Positions 18,713 to 28,323 of a stretch of DNA of 64,000 nucleotides are shown here, one piece after another. Position numbers and translations under genes: made by a program. Within the stretch, counting starts at the first letter, position 1; each line of letters starts with the position of its first letter. Under the pieces are notes generated by a model. The model saw only the letters and a program-made list of their open reading frames with translations, ran no database searches and was not told the DNA's origin. This stretch comes from Mastigamoeba balamuthi (lineage: Eukaryota > Evosea > Mastigamoebida > Mastigamoebidae): NCBI GenBank assembly GCA_902651635.1, contig CACRSC010000013.1, positions 401,857 through 465,856 on the forward strand, given 5' to 3'.

Positions 18713-20498
18713 TCATAAGCGTGTAGACTGTGTGCTGAGCCAGGGGTGTGCGAGGCATTGCGAGATGGTCATCCTCCTCTCGGGGTCGACAATCAGCAGC
18801 CGGGAAATCATGTCCTTTGCTGCAGTCCCACGCCCCAGCATGAGGTGAGGTGCTCCGAGTAAAGTATGAGCGGGCCTTGTGCGCACCACAGTCGCTGACG
18901 TGGGCGAAGCAGGTGCTCGTCAGCGGGTAGTACTTGCCCCGTAGCGTGCGGTCGATGCACTTGTTCGCCGTAGAGCCGTAGAAGGGCATGTACCCGCTCA
19001 GCACCACGTACAGCAGCACGCCGAGCGACCACACGTCGCACTTGGTCGTGTACTCTGTCTTCTGCGACAGCACCTGCTCTCACACACTGTGAGACGACGA
19101 CCGCCGCAGGAGGTAGGGAGGGGCATGCAAGGCATGCGGACCTCTGGCGCAACGTAATTCAGTGTACCGCAATACTGGCTCAGAACTGCGCAGGCTAGGA
19201 CTGAGCCACTGATGGCAAGCAGAGAGGCAGCTCAACATACCATCCGTGTTGGAGTCGATAGCAAACCCAAAGTCGCATAGCTTGACTCGCAAGCCTGCCG
19301 AGTCGGCCAGCAGGAGGTTCTCGGGCTGCCGTTGTCTTCCCGTGAGAACCAGTGTTAATCGACGGCACGGCTTCTATACCTTGATGTCACGGTGTGCTAT
19401 GCCCCGAGCCTGGAGGTAGGACACCGCCTGGGCGAGCTGGCCAAACACGACCCTTGCCTCGTCCTCTGGCAGGCGGTCCTGCCGCGAGATCTTCTGGAAG
19501 ACGTCCCCTCCGGCCATGCTGGAGGACAGACAAGAGCCGTCAGCGGGGGCGACACGGAGAGGCGCAGGCGCACAACTCAGTCACGATGGCCACCTTGGTT
19601 TGCGTGTAGAACACGTCGATCAGGCGGACGATGTTGGGATGCGAGAGTTGTCGCCTATGACAAAATAACGGACAGTCGGTTAAAAACCCGCGGACATAAT
19701 CACAAACTTCTGGACTCACTGGATAACGATTTCTCGCTGCAGAGACTTGAGGTTCGACTCGGACATGCGCCTCTTGTCGACCACCTTGATCGCCACTTTT
19801 TCGCCCGACGTTTTGTCGGTTCCCGCGTACACGACGCTCTGTGCTCCGAATCCGAGCTTTTCGCCGACATCGTACCTGTCCTCGAGCTTCACAGCCTTCC
19901 GGGGCGCTGTGAGGCTGCGCACGGGAGGAGCAGAGGGGGAAGACAAGGCACGCACGTAGGGGCTACCCTTTGCGAGACGGGACGGCTGCTCGGGGCCTGC
20001 CTTCCTGTCCAGAACGAGCTCCTCGACGACCACTAGCAGGCAGTGTTGTTTTTAGAGCAATGCCACTCGCCTTTGCCAAAAATTGGGCGGACATCTCTGG
20101 CACGCGGGACTCCCGCGGTCCGACAGGCTCAGCGACGAGGACACCTGCGAGAAGGGGAAAGGGGAGGAAAAGGGACTTGAGTGCCCTGGTCGCGCGCGCG
20201 AGGAGCGACGTGCGTGAACAAAGTCCTTCTGGTTGAAAGACGGGCGCCCCTCATCGTCGACTCCCCGGCTTTCCTGTTTGGCTCTGCGCGGACGGGAGGG
20301 TCGCGCGTGGGTCGCCGGGGGCACGCACCGCACAGGATCCGCACAGCTAGCTGTGTTGTACCTTATCGGGTTTCCGCTCCAGGCCGGCGAGGCGGGCACT
20401 GACGTTGTCGATGTTGAAGAGCAGACGCCCGGAGAGCTCGAGCAGCCCGCCGACATGAACGAGGGCGACGGGCACTCAGGCTTATCGCTCGCATCCAT
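18713..20498 (-). CDS. CAMK-type serine/threonine protein kinase
   Basis: Multi-exon gene (about ten exons) starting at ATG 20498, with stop at 18713. A Ser/Pro-rich N-terminal extension of roughly 120 residues precedes the kinase domain. The motifs are in order and intact: glycine loop LGFGAQSVVYAG, VAIKV lysine, SHPNIVRL, catalytic HRDIK|PENLLLA (split by an intron at about 19385), DFGFA, CGTLNYVAPE, DVWSLGVLLYVVLSGYMPF and C-terminal lobe AKDMISRLLIVDPERRM...CLAHPWL. The PFYG and AHPWL blocks are typical of the CaM-kinase/Chk2/DCX-kinase group. No Ca/calmodulin-binding tail follows, as the protein ends about ten residues after HPWL. Introns mostly have GTGAG, GTGCGC or GTATA donors. Substrate and pathway are unknown. 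Confidence 0.9.
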
Positions 20499-20651
20499 GG
20501 CGTGTGCTACAGGCTCGCGCTGGGACCCGCGCAGTGCGCTGTCCGATTATTTTCAGGGCTGAGTATCAAAACTAACTGCAAAAATATGCAAAAATGCCCT
20601 TTGGACGTTAACCCCATTCGATTAAAGCAGCACAGCAGCAGCTGTTGCAGA

Positions 20652-21663
20652 TCACAGCTCCCGCTTTTCCTCGGCGTAGACGAGGTTCGGCACGGACGAC
20701 CGCGGCCACTGGCGCGGGTCCGTGGGCACGAACTTGGTCATGTCCGCGAACGTCGTGAGCACCGCGGGGGCGAACGTGCAGAGCCCGCCGACGCCGCCGG
20801 CCTGCTCGTCGCACACGGCCTCCCTGACGATCCTCTCGAGCTCAGCGACCGCGGCGTTCAGCTTGGCCCTCTCCGCCGACCACGCCCCGGGCAGGTCCCT
20901 GTACCTGTACCTGCGAAACCCGTCGCACGCGCTCGTATTTCAGCGAATCACTTGATCTACAAAACCGAGTGCGAAAAATACCCCAGAGTCATGTGGAAGC
21001 CGTAGTCGGTGGACGGCGCCGGCAGGCCGATCTTGCTGGCGGCGTCGGCGCGCAGGGAGGCGACGGCCTTGCCCTGGTCCTTGCTGGCGATGGCGAAACC
21101 GATGCCGAGTATCATGCGGCCGGCAGAGACGCCCTCGACGCGTACGACGGGGGCCAGGGGCTCCTGCTCGAGCCTGAACTGCACCGCCTCGAACCCGGGC
21201 CGCATGCTCAGGATCACCCGCTCCAGCTCGCCCACGGAGCCCGCCCCCACCATCCTCTGCGTGAACAGCGGGTGTATCTGCGCGAAACCCGTCCGCAGAC
21301 GCGTCAGAGGCCCGGCAAGACGCGCTGGGAGGTAAGAAGAACCGTCATGTGGTACGACTCGAGCGGCAGCGGGCTGTAGTACGCGAGTATGGCCTCGTTG
21401 GTCGTCACGTATTTGTGCACCTGCCCCCACTTGCCGTCGCGCTCGCGAGGCGTCTGAGCGAAGCGAGAGAAGCGGTCGGACGGGTTTCAGTAGGCCGAGA
21501 GACGGCTGGAAACCGACGGGCGCACGAAGCAGATGAGGTTGATGCCGGGGTGCGGCTGGTACTTGCCGGTGTCGTCGATCTTGTTGCCGTGGAAGTACTT
21601 GACGGCATGGGCGCAGCTCGCCAGCGCCACCGCCAGCAGCGCAAGCACCGTGACTCGCCCCAT
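20652..21663 (-). CDS. secreted 2H phosphoesterase-like protein (HxT motifs)
   Basis: Exons 21663-21514, 21453-21343, 21277-20982 and 20910-20652 sum to 272 codons with continuous frame (271 residues). Residues 1-20 form a signal peptide (MGRVTVLALLAVALASCAHA). Two HxT motifs about 110 residues apart, SYHMT before intron 2 and GFHMTLGY in exon 3, are the hallmark of the 2H phosphoesterase superfamily (cyclic phosphodiesterase, RNA ligase-like and DUF1868-type enzymes). Both His-x-Thr pairs are intact, so catalysis on cyclic phosphates is plausible. A secreted or luminal location is unusual for this superfamily. The third splice (donor GTATTT at 20981) was chosen because it alone restores LGY|RYRDLPG. 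Substrate unknown. A dense cluster of AGATAT-like motifs lies directly upstream. Confidence 0.82.
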
Positions 21664-21670
21664 CAGCACT

Positions 21671-21716
21671 GAAATATCTGCAGGCAGGAGATATGACCAG
21701 ATTCATTAGATATGAT
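21671..21716 (-). promoter_or_regulatory. AGATAT/AGATTC motif cluster before 2H phosphoesterase gene
   Basis: Within 55 nt upstream of the start codon the plus strand shows AAATATCTG (21672-21680), GAGATATG (21688-21695), AGATTC (21699-21704) and AGATATG (21709-21715). The same two word types recur before most genes in the window, so I read this as a core promoter candidate. Confidence 0.5.
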
Positions 21717-21898
21717 GGCGATTTCTTGACGTTGTTTCGTGAGCAACGACCATCGATACTCACGTCATGGCCATATATGTGCGTTCACAACAACAACTCG
21801 GCCACACAGATGTCACTTGTGTTGAGTTCACCAAAAAGGAGTAGGAGTAACCCTCTCCAGGGGCTTCAGACACAGTTCACTTAACGCCAGCCCTCTCT

Positions 21899-22345
21899 AA
21901 TCCAGCTTTGTTGAAGTGGTTTTGTGATCTGTGCGGTGTCGTCAGGTGCAGTGGTTTGCCTCATGGCCCTTGTGGCGGGCCTCTGCTGTGTTGCTGTGCT
22001 TCTCGGTTTGTCTGCTCCCCAAAGGCCTCTCGCACTCTTGAGCCCCTTGGGCTATTCTGCCACGGCCTCCTCGCGGTGGAGTGTGGCCCCAAGGGGGAGG
22101 CGGAGCAGGGAGGGGAGCAGCCGAGGGTGGGGCACGCCAGCAGTGGGTGTGAGTTGGACAGCTTGTATGTGTCACAAAGTGTGGGGTGGTCTCGGTTTGG
22201 CGCTCTCTCCCGGGCTGGTGCCCGTTTGAGATGCTGCCGGGGCTTCCACCAGGCCCCAAGCACTCTCCTTTCGCCGGCGGTATTTGAAGCACCAGCAATA
22301 TCGCATACGACTTTGATTATGGGCCAACAAGCGATTGCATGCTGT
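21899..22345. repeat. dispersed repeat, copy 2
   Basis: Second copy of the element at 6063-6505, in the same orientation, with substitutions and short indels (for example an extra purine-rich segment near 22100). Between 21716 and 21898, and again from 22346 to 22712, I see no gene. This 1-kb intergenic region separates the 5' end of the 2H gene from the 3' end of the nuclease-like gene. Confidence 0.8.
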
Positions 22346-22712
22346 GTCTTTGTCCCTGGCTGCGAAATCGATGCGCTGCTATGCTCATATGGGCAGATTC
22401 ACCTACAGTTAGAGCTTGCACAGAGGTGTGCTTGTCGGCGACGTGGCGCTCGCGTACACACAGGTTCGCGGGAATCAAATAACAACCTACGCGGGGGCAA
22501 TAGCAAAATAAAAAAAAAGCTGCGGCAGACACCACAATTCCCGCAGAGCTGGACTACTCTGGGAAAGTCAGCAACACAGCGCCCGCAGTGACGCGTGCGC
22601 AGGTCAGCCACTGTGGGTGTACGACTGCGAACCATCATTGTTCGATAATTAAAAAAACTGCAAAGCGGCCCGCCGCCCGCCGCGAGCCGCAGAGACAGGC
22701 CGCGCGCCTTCA

Positions 22713-25568
22713 CTACATCGCGGTGATGTTGCCCCGGGGCAGTACGAACGACGCAAGCACAGGGTAGTGGTCGCTGGCGCCCCCTCCGAGCTGCGAGAGG
22801 ACGTCGACGCCGACGGGGACGAGCCCGCGGTAGTAAATGTGGTCGATGCCCGTGCCCTCGTCGGGCAGCGTTACATAGGGCTGCCCGCGGCGCAGCTCCC
22901 GCCACACGTTGCGGAGGCCCACGGCGTCGAGAGCCTTCATCGAGCTGGCGTCCATCTGCGCGTTGAAGTCGCCCATCAGCAGAACGGGGCCTCCGAACGC
23001 CTGCGCGACCGCCGCGGCGTAGGCCACCTGCTTGCTCGCAGAGACCCCGTCCCACTCCTGCAGCTCGATGTGCACAACCAGCACCAGCACATCCGTCCCG
23101 TTGATTCTGCGCCCGAGTCAGTGAGAGACACAGAGTGTTGGTGAGAGTGCGTGGGGGACAGCAAGGGACAGATTGACGGAGGAGAGTCAGACAGAGAGCG
23201 GGGCTGGCAGAAACTCGTGGCGTACCTCAGAGTCCCGCGGCAGAGGGGCCGAGGTATCGCGTCTCTGTCGCCGCTCGAGGGCAGCGTGCGGGCGCTGGGG
23301 CTGTGCAGCCGCGCCCGGGCGCCGATAAGGCAGTCGAGCGACTCGGAGCGCCCGGCGACGCCCGAGAAGACCGTGTACGTGCCGTAGAACCGCGTCGCGA
23401 CGAAGGCCGCGACGTCCCTGCCCTGCGAGAAGAGCTGCGCGCTGTTGGTCTCCTGCATCCCGAAGACGTCGGGCGACGCGTCGCCCAGGATGCCCTCGAG
23501 GCTGTGCAGGTTCGCCTTGCCGCGGGTCGTCGAGCTCTGGAAGACGTTGTACGTCATCACGCTGAACGGGCCCGTCGCGCCGACGCGGTCCGACTGCACC
23601 TCACCGGTGGCGTCGACGCCCACGCGCCACGCCTGCAGCCCCGCGACGAGGATCACCAGCGTCGCGCAGAACGCCCACCACTGCGGGCGCGGGCTCTTGC
23701 GCGCGCTGGGCAGGAACAGCCGCGAGGCGAGGCCCCGCGAGTCGGTGGAGACGAGGCCCGAGACCCGCCTCTCGTGCGTCTTGGCCGCCCAGCGCAGCGC
23801 GTGCACGACCGGCGTGAAAGCGAGCAGGATGACGAGCGCCCACGCCAGCACGAACGGCCGCGCGAGGACGAGGTACCCGAACACGGGCACCTGGTTGCCG
23901 AAAGCGACGCCCAGCGACAGAAACACGAGCAGAATCGTCGCGGCGCCGAAGACGAGGGCCGCGGCGAGCGGCACCGGGCAGAGCGCCGCCTGGCGTATCG
24001 ACTGCAGCAGCGCGCACGGCGTGGCGAGCGCCAGCACGAAGGCGCCCGTCAGGCCACCGCCGTTGCCGAGGTGGCCGACGAGCCCGAGCCCCAGCGCCTC
24101 GAGGGCCCACACGGTGGCGCTGGCCTTGCGGAGGTACGGGACCAGCGCGATGCCCAGGGCGTAGGCCAGGAGCAGCGCGAGGCTGACCGCCGAGTCCACC
24201 CCGGGGCTCCTGGTCGGCGACAGGAGGAACTCGGGGGCCCAGTCGCTCGTCGTGAACGCGAAGAGAACCGTCACGAAGGCGCCCGAGAGCGCGAGGCCCG
24301 CGGGCAGCCAGTCGACGGCCACGACGGCCCTGTTGAGGGCGCTGAACCTGGGCGCGGGCGGGGCGTCCTCGAAGGCGGGCGCAGGGTCCTCGGGGCGGAC
24401 GGTGATCATCGGGTTGCTGTGCCTGCCGCGCGGGGTGCTGGGGGCCCCGGGGCTCTTGGGCGAGTGGTCCAGGCTCACGGCCGTCTCGCCCTTGGCGCTG
24501 CTGGGGTCCAGGGCGATGATGCGGGGCGCAGCGGCATAGCGCTCGACGACCTCGAGCGCCAGCAGCACGACGACGCCGCACAGAGCGACGCCTATGGTGG
24601 AACCGTAGTACTCATACATGGGATCCTGGAATCCAGGGAACATATCTGTGAGATACGCGTATCTTCCCCCTCTGGGAGCGGTGCACAGCAGCAGCACCAT
24701 GGTGGCGTTGCATGCACGGATGGCCATGCCGGCGAGGACGCCGGCTACGGTGCCCAGCCACAGGCGCTCGCGCCGCTCGCGGAGGTGCTGGTCGTTGCGG
24801 CCCGGGGGCTCGAAGATGCCCTCGCTGAGCCTCCAGGGCTTGGCCAGCGGCAGGAACGTGCAGCCCAGCGCCCCCAGCAGCGCGAAGCTCGCCAGCGACG
24901 CGAACGCCGCCCGCACGTAGTGGTTCCCCACGATGCTGACCAGCGCCAGGGCCACTGCGGAGGGGCGTGAGAGCGTGCGAGCGTGAGAGCGTGGGTGATG
25001 ACGTAACGCAGGCACAGTCACCCCAGCAAGAATTATGGGAAAATAGAGACCAGTGCGGTGTGTGTGCTTTTGCTCTCTGGGAGACCCCGCACATAGTGGT
25101 CCGCCACGATGCTGACCAGCGCCAGGGACACCGCGGCGTGCCGCCGGGGGACCCAAGAGGGGCGTGAGAGCGTGCGAGCGTGCGTAATGACGTAACGCAG
25201 GCACAGTCACCCGACAAGAGTTATGGGAAACAGAGACCAGTGCGGGGTGCGTGTGTGTTTTTGCTCTCTGTGGGAGACCCATGGGGGGTGGGGGGAGGAA
25301 GGGACAGGGGACCTGCGGCAGCCCTGACGAGGTGGACGCGCGAGAGCAGCAGGCGCGACCAGGCCCTGTGGGCGCAGCCCGCGGCGGGGCCGAGGGCCAG
25401 CGCGAGGTAGGCGATGCTCCAGAGCGCGCCCGCCGTCCGCGCGAGCGAGAACGCGTAGAACTGCCAGAGCGCGAAGCTCAGCGCGGACCAGAGGCAGTAC
25501 CCCGCGAACGACTCGAGCGAGAGCAGCACGACCTCGACGAGCACGCGGTACTTGTCGCTCGGGCGCAT
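22713..25568 (-). CDS. multi-pass membrane protein with C-terminal EEP (nuclease/phosphatase-fold) domain
   Basis: Exons 25568-25313, 24954-23226 and 23106-22713 give 793 codons in continuous frame (792 residues). The first two thirds contain about ten hydrophobic segments with an Asp/Pro-rich loop near residue 235. The last 270 residues are an endonuclease/exonuclease/phosphatase domain: MTYNVFQ, GMQETN, VHIELQEWDG, LLMGDFNAQ, GIDHIYYRG and SDHYPVLA, so the metal-binding Asn, Glu, Asp and His positions are present. The layout (membrane part then EEP) recalls CWH43/PGAP2IP proteins of GPI-anchor lipid remodelling. A membrane sphingomyelinase-like role is the alternative. Intron 1 (24955-25312) contains a partial duplicate of the start of exon 2. 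Confidence 0.78.
24955..25312 (-). repeat. intron carrying a tandem duplication with a partial exon copy
   Basis: A unit of about 190 bp is duplicated. The start of exon 2 (around 24910-24960) and the segment 25086-25170 share GATGCTGACCAGCGCCAGGG and flanking bases, and both are followed on the plus strand by GGGGCGTGAGAGCGTGCGAG and CGCAGGCACAGTCACC. The exon-like copy reads VSLALVSIV.DHYV on the minus strand against VALALVSIVGNHYV in the real exon. Splicing from 25313 straight to 24954 keeps frame, so the copy is either intronic debris or an alternative exon. Confidence 0.75.
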
Positions 25569-25791
25569 GTGGTCCGTTACTCGTTATTTTGGTAAACGCC
25601 GAGCGGAATGCACTATCCGGCCAGACACGCTCCAATAATCGCCCGACACGACCCCGATACACCGCGCCACCGGGCGATCCCGCCTCTTCTCCACCCGGAA
25701 GCGACACGCTCTCGCCCAACACCCGCAGCTGCTCGGTCGAGTCTCGGTGACTCAACGACCCCGCGAGAAGCTGACCTGTGACCCTAGTTCT

Positions 25792-25848
25792 GAATCTGTC
25801 GAAGATACGCAAATCTTTTCCTCGGGAGGTGGTAATCTGATATTTAAG
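25792..25848 (+). promoter_or_regulatory. candidate core promoter of the first ankyrin-like gene
   Basis: GAATCT (25792-25797), GAAGATACG (25801-25809), AAATCTT (25811-25817) and AATCTGATATTTAAG (25834-25848) lie 14-70 nt before the ATG at 25862. The words match those before PEX6, the 2H gene and others. Confidence 0.5.
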
Positions 25849-25861
25849 CCCCTCCCCCCAC

Positions 25862-28191
25862 ATGGGAGACCACGAGACGCCCGCCGACCTCGCGCGCCGC
25901 CTCCTGGCGGCCCTCTCGCGCTCCGCCAGCCCCCCCGCACCCCACCCCGTCGCCAGCGACCTGCGCCACGCGCTCCAGCGCTTCCTCGGCCCCGCATCCG
26001 CCGCGTCTTCGCCGGAGCCGCTGCGCAGCGCACCGCGTCTCAGCGCCTCTCCGCGCGAGTCCTGCGCGGGGCTCGAGTCTGCGTACATGGTCCGCGAGTT
26101 CGTCGTGCCGCGCGTGCGCTGCGCCGCCGACCTGGCGGCCCTGAGCGTCGCGAGCCCCGCGGCGCTGGCGGCCGCGTGCCTGCGGCGCCTGGGGGCCTCT
26201 GAGCGCCGCGCGGCCATGCTCGACGCGGCCGTCTCGGCCTTCGCGCGCGCGTCGCTGGCGGAGGTCCGCGCGATCGCCGCGAGGCCGTTCGGGGCGCACG
26301 TGTGGGCGGCGCCGGCGGCGGGCGACGGGACAGACGCGTGGGCGCGCGACGACGTGGCGACGATGGCGCGGTGGGCGTGCTGCGTGGCCGTCGGCGGGCT
26401 GCGCGAGGGCGGGGAGAGGGACGGCCTCGTCCGCGAGCTCGCGCTGTTCCCCTTTGGCGACGGCTGGCCGCGCTCGCAGGCGCTGCACCTCGCGTGCATC
26501 GCGGGCATGCAGCACGCCTTCAGCGTCCTCGCGGCGGCCCCCGAGCAGCTGCAGAGGGAGCGGAGGCCCCCGGCGGCGGCAGCGGGGGGCAGGGCGCCGA
26601 GGTTCGCGCGCAACGGCGCGTGGAGGTCGTGGGAGCCGTGGCACACGCAGGCCGCGTCGGAGGACCCCGGGCCGCGCAGGGCCCGCATGCTGCAGGGCGC
26701 CTGCGCCTCGGGCAACGCCACGCTCGTGCGGATGCTCGCGGCAGCCCCCACGCGCCTCGGCAACGCCGAGGCCTCTGCGGACGACTACCTCGCGCTGCAG
26801 CTCGCCTGCGAGGCCGGGTCCGCCGAGATAGTCCGCTTGCTCGTCGGCGAGCCCTACCGCATCCGCCCGCGCGCGGACGCGGTCCCTGCGAGCCCCGACG
26901 GCGACGCCGCGCAGGAGCCCGAGGCCCCGGCGGAGCCCGGGGGCGTCGATGCCGCCAACGCGGAGGAGATCGCGCAGGCGGCGGACGACGGGGCTGCCGC
27001 CGGAGCCGCTGCTGGGGCCGCTGGCGGGGTGCTGTTCGCTGCGTTGCCCCCGCAGGCGCCAGAGGTGGAGCTGCCCCAGCCGCCCGCGCCGGCGGCGCTG
27101 CTGAACGCGCTGCTCGGCCTCTTCGGCATCGACGGCACCGAGGCCTCGGGGCTGCAGAAGTCCCTGCGGCACGCCTGCGTCGGGGGGCACGTCGAGGTCG
27201 TCCGGATCCTCACGCAGGAGCCGCTGCTCGTCGGCAAGGCCGAGCTGGCGGCCGACAAGGGCATTCTGCGCGACGTCATCAGCAACGCGCGCGGCGACAT
27301 CGTCAGGCTCTTCGCCGAGCCGCCGTTCTCGGTCAAGGAGGACGAGTTCAACGCCGCCGCCAAGGCCGCGATCGGGTGGGCCTGCAGCCGCGGCAGGGCC
27401 GACGTCGTCCGGCTGATCTCGCGGCCGCCGTTCTCGCTGGCGCGGGCCGACGCGCTCCAGAGCGACGCGCTGCGCTCGGCCTGCGTCGTCGGGAGCGCGG
27501 CGATCGCGGAGATGCTCGCGGGCTCGCCGTACTGGCTGCGGACAGAGGACGCTCGCCGGGCCGCCGAGCCCGAGCCCGACGAGCCCAGCAAGCAGCGCTT
27601 CACGCTGCTGCAGATGGCGTGCGCCGCCGGGTTCACGCCGCTCGTCCGCGTGCTGGCCAGCCACTACTCGCTGGACAAGGCCGACGCCTCGGCCAACGGC
27701 AACCTGGCGCTGCGCGTCGCGTGCAAGCAGGGCCACGCGGACGTCGTCCGCGAGCTCTCGAGGCCGCCGTTCAACATGGGCCAGAGGGAGGCCCGCGCGG
27801 ACCGCTGCAAGGCGCTCGAGCAGTGCATGTTCGGGAGGTGTGAGGGCTGCGCCGATGTGCTGCGCGTGCTCGCGGAGCCGCCGTTCTCGCTGGGCCATGG
27901 CGACGCGCTGCTGGCGCTCGACTCGCGCAGGGGCCGGCGGCGCAGCGCGGCCATCTCGCAGGCGACCGCCCGCGTGCTCGTGCAGCAGCCCTACGCGATG
28001 ACCGAGACCAAGGACGAGCACGACAACGGGTGGGGCCTGCTGGTGTTCGACTCGGTCGACACGTCCCCGGTACCGTGCCCCGTTGCCCTCCGCCCTCCCC
28101 TCGTTCACACGTACCCGCCCAGGAGGAGCGGAGGTTCCAGCACTTCCTGGACATCGGTAACTACAACCGACCGGCGCCAGGAGCCAGCTGA
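25862..28191 (+). CDS. ankyrin-like repeat protein A
   Basis: Exons 25862-28069 and 28123-28191 (intron GTACCG...CCCAG, phase 0) give 758 residues ending NRPAPGAS. After an Ala-rich N-terminal part come repeats of about 33-45 residues with the pattern L-x-x-A-C-x-x-G-x-x-x-x-V-R-x-L-x-x-x-P-(P/Y)-F-(S/N)-(L/M)-(G/A)-x-x-(D/E)-A. Examples are SAEIVRLLVGEPYRI, GDIVRLFAEPPFSV, ADVVRLISRPPFSLARADA, ADVVRELSRPPFNMGQ and CADVLRVLAEPPFSLGHGDA. This is a degenerate ankyrin-type solenoid with a conserved PPFSL turn. No enzymatic domain is present; it is presumably a protein-interaction scaffold. A convergent neighbour at 28324-30234 encodes the same repeat type. Confidence 0.83.
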
Positions 28192-28323
28192 TTTGGTGGC
28201 GGGGCCCCCGAGGTGTCCTCGATGGCCCGCCCTTGATGGGAGTATGACCGGGTAGTCTTCTTTTCTGTTGTCTAAACAGTCCATTCGTCCTATGTACTCG
28301 CGAACTGGAGTATTGCCAGCACG

